A DNA stretch of 64,000 nt from Coprinellus micaceus (lineage: Eukaryota > Basidiomycota > Agaricomycetes > Agaricales > Psathyrellaceae), in assembly GCA_951394405.1 (NCBI GenBank), contig OX596337.1:124001-188000 (forward strand), given 5' to 3'. Below the pieces are notes generated by a model that was not told the origin of the DNA, searched no databases, and worked only from the letters and a program-made list of their open reading frames with translations. Position 1 is the first letter of the stretch, and each line of letters starts with the position of its first letter. A program made the translations under genes and the position numbers. This document shows positions 41,848 to 54,460 of this stretch, in pieces.

Positions 41848-43670
41848 GTCGAATCGTTCGACTCGGTGAGCTGGTGTGCGTTGGGTACTGAATTTCGATG
41901 TGAATGCAGTCGGCAAGTGGACAGTCAGGTTGATATGTGAGGGCCCGTATACATAGGTCATGAAATCATAAAATCCATTCCCGTGCGCTGTGAAGCTCAT
42001 TCAACCCGAAGTGCATTGATTTGCGAAGCTTCGATGCAGTTTCAGCGTGAACACCAGCCACACCATACATAGCCAGATCAGGGAAATGCCATGTCGAGCC
42101 TGTAGGACACACACAGCGTGAGGGTCTCATTCACTATTTTGAAAAAGAAAGCTAAAGACTATTATGTTTAAAACCCATGGGGATACCCTAATACAGTACT
42201 GACGGGACGGACCTCGGCGACGTGAGTGTCGAAACGCATTTCGAGCTGTGATTCGCGAAGGGTGTCGTGGTGACCTCTGGAAATGGGTTAGACTATTTGG
42301 TTGTCATGCTATATGTGATGCACCAAGAACAAAGACCAGAGTATGCTATATCAGTGGGGTCCGTTCTTGCTGGGATGCATATCGCTTGAAGCAACCAGCG
42401 CCCTTCAGCTTTCCTGCAGGATCGGAAGGGACGTGGGGAGCGGCCTTTCATTTTAAGTTATATAGGTCACGCCCTGGACCCGTGAAACCCGTCGACCCGC
42501 CTACTCCAGACTTCCACTGTATGGTCAAAGTCAACAACCATCGACGCTCGCGTGATAGGAACCGAAAAACGCAAAGTGGAAGGCTCAGTGGGGTTACAAC
42601 CGCGTACTGTTTTAACGCGTCCCTCTGTATACACCGTGGGCGTGGTTAAGTACAGGCGGCGATCGGTTTGACGAGATAAATATGGGCGCTTAAGTTTCGA
42701 ACACTCAGATAAGATAAGATTCTGAAACACGTGGTACGGTTGGTTGGCCTCCGAGTCGAGTCGGCTTTTGCACTTGCCCGCAGCCTCCGCCCATCTTGAA
42801 CTTCACCTTACCTCGTGTAACCGCTTTTTTGGGAAGGTAGGCACCGAATGGGTATCAAGCGATGATGTTGGGGGCTTTGACTTGGAAGTGGCACCCCGGA
42901 TCTGGTGGGTTGCTTGTTCTGTGACGGCAATTTGGATAAACCGGACGATTTCTTGAACCCGTCCTCGAACTCAACTATAGGCCGAAAGGTCAGCAGAACG
43001 CGGCCGCAAGTTTTCCCTTTGCTCCAGAACGCTTTGGAGAGCGTGGACGACTCGGAGCGAGAAAGCGGCACCTACCTCGATTACGGCTGGCCCACCTTAT
43101 TATCGAGTAGCACAACTCGTCTTCGTCGCTGAAAGCGTAATCATCCGGTCAAGTGTGTTGCCTCAATGCCCAAAGTCTTGCTAATCATACACCAGTCACT
43201 CGTCACTTGGTGATGGTATGTATCTTGGCTTCAGGTTCCACTGGCAAGTTGAGCATGCTGCTCCGCGTCCAGTCAGCACGGTGTTCGACGAAGTGAACAG
43301 CTAGCCTAGCACTAGGGGGAGGCCTATCGCCAAACCGCCGGACGGAACTATCTTTCTCATCCTGCTTCCTTTGATTACGAAGCACACTGCACCACTCGAA
43401 TCGCGTATCCTTCTCCGGAAAGCGCTCATGCTCGGACGTTGCAGTGCACCGACCAAGCGGGCTGTCATGACGCTGACATGCCCTCTATGTTCGTGACGGC
43501 AGGGCAGGTGCCCTGTCACTGCACCCCAGAATTCACGTTGCCTCCAGATGATCTGGATCGTCAGGGACCCGTGTCGACATGGTCCGTGAACATCTTTGGG
43601 CCTTGCATATAAAGTCAAGCCACCGATGTGACTGAGGTCCCCTCCATTCATTCTACCCCTCCTTCCCGTC
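41848..43670. other. Intergenic, one possible exon
   Basis: Mostly without signal. A plus-strand open stretch at about 42905-43132 (LFCDGNLDKPDDFLNPSSNS, then LLQNALESVDDSERESGTYL) has coding-like content and could be the last exon of an unrecognised gene, but no convincing upstream exon was found. A TATGGGCGCTTAAG word occurs at 42680. Confidence 0.4.
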
Positions 43671-44200
43671 ATGCCTGCACTGGAACTCACCATCAACATC
43701 CCAGTGAGTCATTTGTCTTCCTTCACGTCTTCCGCCACCATTGTTGTGACGCTCATCCCGACGCAGCTCGCAGATGAACCCGCCTTTGCATTGGAGTTCT
43801 CAAAGGCTGCTGCAATAATCCTCGGCAAGCCAGAGCAAGTATTCCTGATCGACGTGAAGCACAACTTCAACCTCACTTTTGGAGGCACCCAGGACCCCGC
43901 GTTCTTGCTTACAGTGGTATGTCTCTACCCGTTGTTAGCCCAGGGTATGGCTTCCGTAGTTACGCAATCTAGTCTATCTTGGATGCGACCAACCCGGAGA
44001 GCAACGAAAGATTCAGCAAGGATCTCTTTGCTTTCTTCGAGGAGAAGTTCAACATCCCGGACACTCGAGGCTACATCATCTTCACGGATCCTGGTCGAGG
44101 GTACTGGGGGTGTGTCGTCATTTCTCGTCTCCCAACTGTGCCGTTTCTCAACATCTTGAACAGGTACCGAAGCTCTACCGTCGCAAAGTTGATGGGCTGA
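43671..44200 (+). CDS. MIF-like tautomerase-fold protein (118 aa)
   Basis: Exons 43671-43703, 43767-43916, 43973-44109 and 44164-44200; introns 63, 56 and 54 nt. The product begins MPALELTINIP, giving the catalytic N-terminal proline after removal of Met. It continues with FSKAAAIILGKPEQVFLIDV, where the lysine in GKP corresponds to a conserved active-site lysine. FGGTQDPAFLLTVSILD and FSKDLFAFFEEKFNIPDTRG follow, with a C-terminal YIIFTDP..GYRSSTVAKLMG. Length and motif order match macrophage migration inhibitory factor homologs, small trimeric keto-enol tautomerases. Fungal members are mostly uncharacterised. The third junction (GG/G TAC) restores the family's GY motif, which supports the model. 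Confidence 0.92.
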
Positions 44201-44519
44201 AAGTAAAGAACGCGTGAGGAAGTTTCTCGACAAATTATGTACATTATTGTTTTTCCATCTCGAACGTGAAGCAAGTACCTCATTTTCCCGATCGCGAATC
44301 AGTTACTGCGGTCTTCTATCGACCTGGGAGCCTTCGGCACAAACGAGGAGTCACAAGAACTCGAGTCACGCTGAGGTCAGACCTCTTTCATTTGACTGTT
44401 TCATTGCTTCCACCAGGACACCCACGCAACAACCTTCAAAACCAACCAATGCCGGGGTTCGGCCTACGCCCCTTCCCTGTCGCTTCCCACCTCATATTCA
44501 TACACTGCCTTCCAACACG

Positions 44520-46710
44520 ATGTTCTCCTGGGACCCCCCCTGGATGACGCAGACCACACTCAACTCTCCTGCTCCTCCAGCCCCTTCCCAGTCTGCCGGC
44601 CCTAGTATATCCAACGCGACTGCAGCTCCCGTACCTGTAGGGGCCTTCTCACTGGATTCAGTGTTACACGCAGCACCCCGTCACCCTCTGGTAGCTGCGC
44701 CCCCGGCTCCCAGTTTCAACTTCGTCCCAACTCTGCCTGGTCACGGGAGAGACCTTGATGGGACTGAAGGCGACTTGGGAGGCCCATTGCCCACTGGGGT
44801 TGACCCTGTGAGATTAATTGGTCTGAAGACATTGTCCGTTCATTCTTTTCCCAGACTAGATTCATTGCTAAAGACTTGCAACGCAGGCTGCCGTTGCTCA
44901 AGATCAAGGAATTCGAGATGCTACGCTTCATGAATACGATAACAGACAAGCCGAACTGGTCCACAGACGTACGGCCACCTCAATCCACCTCGCCTTGCAT
45001 AGTCACTGACCTATCCCCAGATTCAGACCTCTGATACCCTACACGGATGGAAAATCGACGCCAAGTATTCTAACGACTGTAAAGACCTTACTGAACGCAT
45101 GATCAACTGGTGCTTCGAAGAGGTCAAGGCCAAAGCTCATGCGTTCAACAATGACCCTTTCGGCGTCGTCACGGTGTACAACGGCGAAGTCGTCAAATCA
45201 GACCTCGCAGTCACCGAAGCAACTCGAGTCGGCCTTACCAATGCTGTCAAGGTGCTGGAGAATGTTCCAAGCAAGGAGAAGGACTGGCAGCCAGACTCTT
45301 ACTACAAGCTTGTCAACCTCATCGCCCCGAACCTGTACCCGTTGGTCTTCGGCAAGACCAAGGTGCTGGCCATCGGAGACAAGGAGCTCTCGTTGGGTGG
45401 TTGTGTCGCAAATTCGGGGCGAGGTTCGGTTATTCCAGTGCCAGATGAATACGGGATGCTGGATAAGGACCATCCCTGGAGCTTGGACTCGCAGTGGCTT
45501 CCCTGCGAGGTAGACATTGCACATGGGACTGCGGAGTAAGTGCAGTACTTCTCGTCGAAGGTGTCAGCCCTGATGAATGCAACAGAATCGTGTCATATAT
45601 CAACAATCTCCACCCTTGCTACCGCGCGAATATCTACCATCGTATCGAAGAGGTGATCGCAGCAGCCCTCCCGCTGTGGAACCGCACCTTGGCTCCTCTG
45701 CTCGACGCCAACCATGACCCCCGGGTGCGACTATGCCCCCGCCTGGAAGCGTTCTGGAAGGACAAAAGCAGACAAACGCCAGATAAATACGAAGCTATGA
45801 TCACCGAGCTCAACCGTCACTACACTCCGGTGCAGCCATTTGACCTCAGCCGGCGCTTTAAGAGGTTACAAGTCATCGTCAAGATGGAGACTATCGAACT
45901 CACCCCAAACAAACCAAAGTTCTTCGGGAGCAAGTGGCGGCTGGATGGAATCCTGGTGAGTACTCCTACCTTCTATCTTTCCACTCGGCCTAACGTCGAC
46001 CCAGAACGAGCACATCGTCGCCACAGCCATCTATGATTATGCCTCTGAAAATATTACCCCAAGCAACATCTCCTTCTAGTCTCCCGTAGCCAGACTGACG
46101 AGATGTGTGACTGTCGTTACGATTAGTAAGAATCCACCCATCTGTAATCTCCTTCCGCCAACGATGGAAGAACCAGGAGCTCGAAAACGAGATGGAGCAG
46201 TTCCTCTCGGACGATTCGTTTAACCCGAACTGGTACACGACCTACCGTATCAACAGTCGCTCACCTCAAATCCAATGGGTAGGCCAAGTCGAGATGCGGC
46301 AAGGCCGTCTCCTCTCCTACCCCAACATCCTTCAGACCAAGGTCGAACCGTTTAGTCTCGCCAACTTCAAGGCCCCAGGTCATCGTAAGATTTTAACCCT
46401 TCACCTCATTGACCCCACCATCCGCATTGTGAGCACAGCACATGTGCCGTGCCAGCAGTACAGATGGCGCCGTGAAGAGCTAGCGAAGGGCGTCGTGGGA
46501 CCTGGGCACCGTCAACGGGCAAAGGTTGGATTGCACCGGTTGCCTGCAGAATTGTTGGACCAGGTCTGGGACGATCTAGAAATGGTGGAGATGACAGAAG
46601 AGGAGACGAAGAAGCACCGTTTGACTATGATGGAAGAGCGAGCGTCGTTGATGAAGAAGCATGCCACCGTTTTCGAGGGTGCTAGAACTTCCATAGAGCT
46701 TGCGCTCTAG
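44520..46710 (+). CDS. DUF4246 protein (about 640 aa)
   Basis: Exons 44520-44807, 44855-44968, 45021-45535, 45586-45955, 46005-46062 and 46127-46710. The start MFSWDPPWMTQTTL leads a proline-rich N terminus. DUF4246 blocks follow: RFIAKDLQRRLPLLKIKEFE, MINWCFEEVKAKA, WSLDSQWLPCEVDI, VSYINNLHPCYRANIYHRIE, EVIAAALPLWNRTLAPLLD, LQVIVKMETIELTPNKPKFF, GSKWRLDGILNEHIVATAIY and YPNILQTKVEPFSLANFKAP. Introns are 47, 52, 50, 49 and 64 nt. The last one is problematic: no GT-AG pair keeps the frame and skips the stop at 46077. The GC-AG choice (46063-46126, branch-like CTGAC at 46095) works; removing 79 bp between two ATCTCCTTC repeats would fit the family alignment even better. DUF4246 is a fungal family without established function. 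Confidence 0.85.
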
Positions 46711-46957
46711 CATTCGACGACGAGAATGAGGAAATGCATACGCAGCGTGGTTCCGAAGGCACACTTAAGTTACAGGGGTGAAGGAAACGCCTCAACGGCC
46801 CAGGATTTCGATTGATAGTCCTGATGGTGACAAGAGCGATATTGTACAATGTAGCATTCTTATTTAATGTTGACTTAGATCCTCAAAACCTAGAATGAAG
46901 TGAGCTTAGTGACAGAACGTGAGGGTAGCCAGAGCACTCACTTCCTCACACCGCCAT

Positions 46958-47389
46958 CTACGACCTCCCTTTCTTCGATTTAGCTTCAGGACCATTGCTC
47001 GCCTTGGGCATCTCAGAACCCTTCTCCTTCCCAAGGCTCTCCTTTCCGCCATACCTCAATCCAGGACCTCCCTCCGTCTTAAGCGTAGAGTCGGTATGCT
47101 GATACTCGCTGGTCCGTGCCCCAGCCCTGCTCCACTGGCCCGACAGCGGCTCCGTGGGCCGTTGAACGTTCTCTGATGCAGAGTCGACCCGAAAGACAAT
47201 GTCCTCGCTTGGAGGAGTAGTGTCCGTGTCGTCCTTGGCGTAAGTATCGGCATCGTGCTTGGTGGTTCGTTTCGAGGCGAAGAGCCTCGAACCACCAGAG
47301 CTGCTGGGGATGGTTCCGAGTGCAAGGGTGCGACCTGGTCCGCGCGCGGCGAACGCAGCCAAGGTCGGTTTCGAGAGCTGCCTGAACAT
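46958..47389 (-). CDS. Small putative mitochondrial protein (143 aa, single exon)
   Basis: ATG at 47389 begins MFRQLSKPTLAAFAARGPGR, an arginine-rich amphipathic N terminus free of acidic residues, typical of a mitochondrial targeting peptide; the next acidic residue is near position 47. An upstream in-frame ATG (47482) would hide that signal. The rest is hydrophilic: ASKRTTKHDADTYAKDDTD, EDIVFRVDSASENVQR, SEYQHTDSTLKTEGGPGLRY, GGKESLGKEKGSEMPKAS. No domain recognised. It is convergent with the DUF4246 gene, about 250 bp between stop codons. Confidence 0.6.
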   Translation of the reverse strand: MFRQLSKPTLAAFAARGPGRTLALGTIPSSSGGSRLFASKRTTKHDADTYAKDDTDTTPPSEDIVFRVDSASENVQRPTEPLSGQWSRAGARTSEYQHTDSTLKTEGGPGLRYGGKESLGKEKGSEMPKASNGPEAKSKKGRS

Positions 47390-48992
47390 AGTCGTTGGTA
47401 TGAAATAGATTGAGGTATTTGGGTTGGTGACGACGGGGTTAGAGAGGAAAGAAGGCAAGACCAGATACGACAAGAGATTCACACCTTAGTCTTATGCTGC
47501 CTGACCCGTGACGTCAGGAAGGGTCGTGCAGGACGCGATCACATGCGGAAGCAAATGACAACATTGTGCGGTCGCGGTGGCGATCGTCGACGAATATTTC
47601 TCCACTCTATGGTGAGAAGGCCCTTGGCGGTCACGCAAGGGTGAGGTACGAGGGTGCAAGAGGGAGAGCGGAGAAGGCAGTTCGGCCGAAACTGTCCTAA
47701 TCGTCAGCGAAGTCAAGTGCTGTAGAAACTAACTCTCCCTTTTCGAGTCGGCCGATAGATAGTGTTCGAAAATGCCTGATATGCGACAGAATACGAGTCG
47801 GATCCAAGGTACGGGACGATAGGGAAGTATTTGCTTCACCTGTTCCATTGCCACGCACAAATCTGCCGGAATTTCCACACCACGGACAGCAACTTTCGGG
47901 ATGTTGGCTTCCGTCCTACCCAGCCTTAACGACGTCAGTGTCCGGAACATGAGGAGTAGTAAACGTACCCTTGGGATTGCTTTCTCCCGGTATGACACAA
48001 CAGAGAGCACGGAATGCGGGAGTTTCAGAATCAACGCGAACCTCAATCCCGTTTGGATTGGAACGATCCCTTGAAACTGGTCACAGTAGTCATCCAGAAT
48101 ACCCGCTGGTAAGGGCCGAGGGCATGCGGATCTCAACAATCCCTTCGTGGGCCATGTCTCATCGGACCGAGCGCCACACAACGCCATTCGTTGGACGAAT
48201 CCAGGGAAACAAAAAATCCCCAACCAGGCCACTGAGGTCGTGGGCTGGGGCACCGGGCATTGACTCAGAAACCGTTGAGCTTCAGCTTTGTTAAAGTTCC
48301 TTTTGTCGAAGGCGGAGAAGTTGAGTGGACTCGGTGCTATGAATGACCTAGTCAGCCTCATCTCCTTCGGTAAGCGAAAAAGACTCACTTTGGCTGCGAG
48401 CTGGTCTCCGGCTATGTTGGAAACTTGCTAACCTCAACCGTGATCTAGGAAACGTCCTAAGAGAAAACAAATGGAGCCTCCATTTGAGTTAGGTTCCATT
48501 TCGATACCGACATTCATGTAGCTTTGAGACTTCGCCCTGGTAAGCTCCGGGCCTGCGAACCTCCCCTCAAAGGCCTAGGACTTAACGAAACAATGGTTCG
48601 CCAAAGAACACGTCCAGGACGGCATAGCGCGTCGAAGCATGATTCATCTTTCGACGAGCAATGAAGGGGGAAGCGTTGAAATGTTAGATGCGATACGAAT
48701 CGATGGCAAATGGTGTGGGGTTGCGATGTCGTGGTTGGAAGGAAGAAGGCGCCAAGAACGGGAATGTCACAGTCCGGTTCGGGTTGCACCGGCAATTCCC
48801 GAGCTGGTGTTAGGCGCCCGTCTCAAGCCCGCCGACATCCCCGGTGAACGTGACTATCAAAAAAAGGTGCCTTGCACAACCGGTTCTGCGTCTGGTACAT
48901 TGCAAGACATTATACATTTGGGGTCCGAAAGGTTCTTTCCTATAGTACATTCGGTGATTTGTGATTCTCACATTGCGATGGACAATGTCAGT
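47390..48992. other. Intergenic, one long unassigned minus-strand frame
   Basis: A 219-codon minus-strand frame (47729-48388) contains a leucine-rich segment (RVRLLLLMFRTLTSLRLGRT) that could be part of an F-box/LRR-like protein, but no complete gene could be built and it may be a relic. Nothing else was seen. Confidence 0.35.
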
Positions 48993-50236
48993 TCACTCCT
49001 TGAAGTCAGTATCGTACGAGACGCCTTTCCACTCTTCAAGGCGTTTCAGAGCATCCTCAGAGGCCCGCTTAGCGACAGAGTGGCTATCGGATCCGAGACA
49101 AATAGTGATAGGCAAAGTCTTGCCCGCCGCTGACCCAGTTCCGTGAGCCAAATCGATCATAACCTCCACGGCAATAGCAGGGTCGCCTGGCTGCTTTCCA
49201 TTGTAGTCTAAAGCAGCCAACGCCATTAACCCGGACGGTAGCTTTCGATTAGAATTTATCCTTACCTTGGAATTTCTTCTCCACTTTGTCGGTGAGAGGC
49301 TGGTAGTCAGGGATACGAGAGACCGGAGGAGCGCGTTGGCCGTCTTTGAGGAAAGCTGTCCTGAAATAGCCTAGATCGATACAGATACTCTTCAGGCCGA
49401 GAGGCTGAAGTTCCTCATTCAAGGTCTCGGAAAGACCTTCCAAAGTGAATGAGTCAGGGATTGTCCATGTCAAACGGACAAGCTAGACACATACCCCTGA
49501 TTGCCCATTTGGTCGCGGAGTAAAGACCGCCGTATGGGAAGGCTCTAGCACCGAGCCTCGTCATAGAGTACAATATCTGATTTTAGTCGTGACTCACTGC
49601 CACCCTACAATAGAGCCAAGCCACATGATAAGCCCGGTCTTCCTAGCCCTCATGTACGGAAGGAAGGCCCGAGCTACGTTTAACCCGCCAAATAGGTTTG
49701 TGCTGCCGACGAGACTGTTAAACACGACGGCGTGTGGGGACCGATGGACTCACTTGAACTGGTCCAGTGTTTCCTTGGGTCTATCGAAGGAAAGTGTTAC
49801 CACCTTCTCCAAACCACAGATGTATATGGGCCCTACGTGGTTTCCTCAAGAGCCCCTACTTCCATGTACCCTGAGAAGTTCCACCTCAGCTGCATATATG
49901 GGAGCAATCAGAGAGACACCCTTACCAGCGTTATTAACGACAACATCAACCTGGCCGTAAAAGGCGATCGCTTCTTTTGCAGCCTCGTGAAGCTTCTCAA
50001 GAGGAGATGTCACGTCCAGTTCCAGCGTCGCCGCGCCCGCCTTCTTCAAATCATCGAGCTTGGACACGGTGCGACCTCTGGCCGTAGCGATTACTTTGTC
50101 ACCCCGCGCCAATGCGGCTAGAGCGAGATCTTTCCCAATGCCGGATCTGAGGAGGGCGGTCAGTGGAAAGCGGTAGAAATCAGAGGTAAGAGGCGTACGA
50201 AGTTCCTGTGATCAGCCAGACGAGCGGGGTCGACAT
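48993..50236 (-). CDS. Short-chain dehydrogenase/reductase, tandem copy A (286 aa)
   Basis: Eight minus-strand exons: 50199-50236, 49926-50146, 49837-49870, 49754-49780, 49598-49702, 49495-49544, 49266-49436 and 48993-49207; introns 51-58 nt. The product starts MSTPLVWLITGTSSGIGKDL, the Rossmann TGxxxGxG cofactor motif. Next come the NNAG motif (VDVVVNNAG), a Ser in MWLGSIVGW and the YxxxK pair in GGLYSATKWAIRG, so the catalytic Ser-Tyr-Lys set is complete. The C-terminal part (LGYFRTAFLKDGQRAPPVSR, ISDYQ-type block, YNGKQPGDPAIAVEVMIDLA) is typical of fungal NAD(P)-dependent SDRs of unknown substrate. Copy B lies about 700 bp upstream in the same orientation with the same exon lengths except the last. 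Confidence 0.92.
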
Positions 50237-50932
50237 CTCGAGGAGATTTTGGTTGAGCACCCCTCTCGGCGCTTGCCACTTTTAAGTTTGAGGCATGGAG
50301 TCGGATGCCGCGTCATAGGACTTCCTCCGAGAAGTCAGAAGATTGGCGCTGCATAATCATGGGAAGAAACTTTGACAAAACATAGTCTTCTCTATTGAAA
50401 GGTGACCAAGCAACTTCGCCTTATCGGCGCGCCAATCCTTCATCTCGGCGAGCGCCGATCCACTCCAACGCGAGAAGCAAGCTTCGAAGCCAATTTCGCT
50501 GCCGGTTCAAACCTGAAAGACATGGGCGCTCGGATGGTGATGGTTCGAGCGCCCATCTCCCCCGCGGAAGCCGCTGAGTAGCTGATGAGGATGGTTCGGT
50601 CACAGGGCTTCCCAAGAACCATGCTGGTACCAGAACATGGGCGCGGCCTTGGAGAAGGCCAAAATACGCCTGGAGAAGTTGGAGCAGGCAGCCCGAGGCC
50701 CGCCCACCGTCTCAACTCGACCGAGTAGGCCCTCGACCCACTCCGAAAAGTGACAAAAATGCGATCAATTCAGTATCATTTTGGAAGAGGGGGATTTAAT
50801 AGAGGAGGTATGCCTCGTGAGCACCGTTGTGCTCGGAAAAGTGACTCACTAACCGCCTTGCAAAGTCTCGCACCACAACAACGCTCCCTACATAAGGGCA
50901 CCGGCTTCCACGTTCCATATACGCCTGCCGTT
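50237..50932. other. Spacer between tandem dehydrogenases
   Basis: About 700 bp holding the promoter of copy A and the 3' end of copy B. Short open frames only. Contains CATGGGCGCTCGG at 50522. Confidence 0.5.
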
Positions 50933-52196
50933 CTAGAAGTCCGTGCTGTACGCGATGTCTTTCCATTCTTCGAGACGAGCAAGAGCATCCTCAGAAGCCT
51001 TCTTGGCGACGGAGTAGGAGTCGGATCCGAGATTCAAGACGATGGGGAAAGCTTTTCCTGCTGATGCTCCAGTCCCATGAGCCAGGTCGACGAGAATCTC
51101 TACAGCTTTCAAAGGGTTACCCGGCTGCTTCCCGTTGTACGCTGGATATCAGCGGAAAGATCAATCAACCCATGTCCCCCAGGTACGAGTATACAGCGTT
51201 ACAATACCTTGGAAACGTGCCTCCGCCTCATCGGTAAGAGGTTGATAGTCTGAGATCCGAGAAACAGCTGGACCACGCTGGCTGTCATTCAGGAAGGGCG
51301 TCCTGAAGTAGCCTAGGTCGATGCTGATGCTCCTCAAGCCCAAGGGCCTCAGCTCGTCGTTCAGAGTCTCGGAAAGGCCTTGGGATGTCGAAGTCAGTTA
51401 ACAGCCCTCGTAAAACAGGGTAAAAGGAAACCCGAGGGAACACACCTCTGATAGCCCATTTGGTGTTGGCGTACAAACCTCCGTATGGCACAGACCTGAG
51501 TTCAAGGGCCAATTAGCTACAGCCCCAGGACAACTCGAAAGACAGAACGTACTGCCATCCTCCAATAGAACCCATCCACATCACGGTGCCGGACTTCTTC
51601 GCTCGCATGTAGGGCAAGAAGGCTCGCGCAACATTGAGTGCACCAAAGAGATTCGTGCTAATTAGAGTAAGGTTAGATGGCAGGGCTTGACTTCGGCGCG
51701 GAGAACACTGACTTGAATTGGGCGAGGGTCTCCTCCGGCCTGTTATAAGTCGTTATTCTCATTTCATGGAGGATGTAGGGTTAGACTCACGTGCCCTCCT
51801 CAATAGCGCCGACCATCATGTACCCTACAGTGTGAACGTGAATCTGGCATCCACTGGCATCCACGGAGGACATATTGCTTACCCGCATTGTTAACGAGGA
51901 CATCGACCTGACCGTAAATACCAATAGCTTCCTTGGCAGCCTCGTGAAGCTTGTCCAACGGAAAGGTCACGTCCAGCTCGAGGGTAGCGGCGCCTGCTTG
52001 CTTCAGGTCCTCAAGTTTGGAAACAGTGCGTCCTCGCGCTGTCGCGATGACCTTGTCACCACGCGCCAAAGCAGCCAGAGCGAGTTCACGGCCGATTCCG
52101 GACCTAGATGTAGATACATTAGAGATATTTCGAGAAGGCGCGTTGATGCAAGACCCACGATGTTCCTGTAATCAACCAGACGAGGGGTGTGGACAT
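50933..52196 (-). CDS. Short-chain dehydrogenase/reductase, tandem copy B (284 aa)
   Basis: Eight minus-strand exons: 52159-52196, 51883-52103, 51791-51824, 51713-51739, 51553-51657, 51446-51495, 51208-51378 and 50933-51141. Introns are 51-67 nt at positions identical to copy A, so the duplication is recent compared with intron change. Motifs: MSTPLVWLITGTSSGIGREL, LEDLKQAGAATLELDVTFPL, VDVLVNNAG, MWMGSIGGW (Ser), GGLYANTKWAIRG (Tyr, Lys), LGYFRTPFLNDSQRGPAVSR and YNGKQPGNPLKAVEILVDLA. The TC/G split of a serine codon inside the nucleotide-binding motif fixes the first intron. Substrate unknown. It is the upstream member of the pair and ends WKDIAYSTDF, two residues shorter than copy A. Confidence 0.92.
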
Positions 52197-54460
52197 TTTG
52201 CTCTGGGGGGTTGTTGCACCCTGCGCGCTGTCAGTCCTTGATTAAATAGGCGAAAGCAAGACCACTATTGGTCCATGCGTGCAGGCGCCCACGGACGCTG
52301 TGATTGCTCAGCAAGATAAACGCCTGTCACAATATAAACGCCGGAATTGAATAAGAGCCAACGGTTGACCGCCATATGAAGGTGCCAAGATCCCTCATTC
52401 AACGGCCGCTGGTCATACGGGAACCCGAATTCAACTGAGGGATGCTGGCGATGTCGGGCTAGTGGGCGCTCGAACTTTCATATCTTACCATCTGCTGATG
52501 AGCCGCGATAGGGAAGGCCTTCTTGGAGGATCCACCACCTTCGTCGTGATTACAACGTCCACTGCGAGAATGTCGGAATTCCACCGCAGTTGGTCCCGAG
52601 CAACATCAGCCGACCAACTCCCCCACCGGCCTGGACTTGTTTCCCGCATAGACTCCCTTGAGTTCTTTCACTGGTCGCAGTTGGAGCAGGCATCGATAGC
52701 GGCGTTGTGTGAACAAAAGTAAGTTTATATCATCCTCCGGGCTACCTTGGGAAGACGGAACCAAGGGTTTGGGCGAGAGTGTGTCGAGCTAGGGCACCCG
52801 GTAACGCGTAGATCTCCATTCTGGCAGGGTACGATAGGGCCATATCGAATTGAGTGGTCGTCGTGGAGAGGAACAAAAAGAATGAAGCACGATCAATTCA
52901 AGAACCGAACTTAGATCCGGAAGTTTCCGAATATTAGACGCCCCGCTCGGCATCGGCCCGAACATAAGCGCCCATGACGTCGTACAAAAGACAGTGTTGT
53001 TTCCAGCGGGTTGCGTAGTCATATGCGGACAAATATTCCTATATCTACGGAGGCCTGATTGCCTTGCACACAGTGGTACCCATATCCCGGAAAAGAAGAG
53101 TCGTATACCAATGATAAGAGCTCAGCGACTGCTGTTGAGACGGCAAAGTAAGATTCCAAACGATCCGGCGGGGAGTTTGTGGTGGATCTCGAGGGAGGAG
53201 CAACTCAGAAGGAAAATTGAACTTCTGTCGGATTGACATTCCTCCCGCCAAAGTAGCTCAATACATCAGGGCTGTATATGGTCAATTTGAAACCGAGGGC
53301 GGAAGCGTCAGACACACCAGTTACCAAAGCTGTTGGTAGAGTCACCGGCGACCTGACGCATGTGTTAATTTACTGCCCTTAACTGCCTTGGCATATCCTA
53401 CCCCATAAAGGGATGCTAGCCTCCCGCCTGTTCACCCTGGAGTCATCAAAAGGATCGGCGGTTGATGCTGGATGGAAACCTCGACTTAGAGAGGACCTGA
53501 GTTACCAGTCGGCCTTCGGTCTCGAAAAATGTTTTATCATTTGCATCACTCTACGGTGTTCCATCAGCCCTTTGCCCTCGTCATCTCATGCTCTATGGGT
53601 TCAGCACCGCGGGGTTTAGAAAGGTAATCGAGGTTGGTGCCACGCCACAGCAGACGGAACTTGTGTTGTGTCCGACACTAGTCGTATGCTGGACTTCCTC
53701 ACATCCACCGATCGTAGGATGGAACCTGAGGCATTTACTGGATATTTTGCTCGCTTACAACATATTCCGGATACTTTACCACTAGAAATCTGCAAAACGG
53801 AGTTCCGCTGCGACTACTCGCAAATGCGACGCTGCTGTTCCGCTGCCCGTAAGGAATAGTCACTTCGGGGGGGCCATCACGCAGGTATTTATTCCAGATC
53901 CTTGGAAAATAGCGCCGTGATGTCAATAGTCTCCGCATTTCGGAGCAGAAGGACGGAATTTAGACTTTATAAATGCTCCATTCGGTTCGTGACTAGGGGT
54001 ATGGTCTCCTCCGCCACCTCAAAACTACGCCGCTGTGACTCGGGTCGAGAGATCGAAGCAACACACTTCCCGAGGTCTCCGCGTGTCCATGTTATAGCTC
54101 AATCTCATGGGACTCTTGGACTAGCTCCTCTGGCGATTTCAAAGTGGGAGAAACGGGCCGCACCAAAGGTGGCGTCGTAGATACAATCAAAACACCTCCA
54201 GTTCGTGTTTTCAATGGAGAATTGTGCTGGTCCTAGTCTCCTTCGGGGACTCGCCGAGACAGCCTTGGGACTCCAGGTTAGGTCACTCTACAGGATCGTC
54301 CTTACGGAGGAATGCAGCTTGGGTACCTAGTATAAAGCGTTGTGAGTTCCCGAGCTATCTTTCCTCACTCATACTCCCCTTTACACGGTCCTTTACACAC
54401 CATGGCAACAGTGACTCCCGACAAAGGCGCGCATTGTCTTCTCATCGCTCTGACCTCTAG
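52197..54460. other. Intergenic, no gene seen
   Basis: More than 2 kb without a recognisable product. Open frames are short and lack consistent splice partners. A GTGGGCGCTCG word is at 52463. Confidence 0.4.

Noticed and set aside
41848..42000. Upstream ATG at 42000 extending the 41 kb paralog by 51 residues
   Set aside because: The extension has no counterpart in the paralog, whose start aligns with the ATG at 41847.
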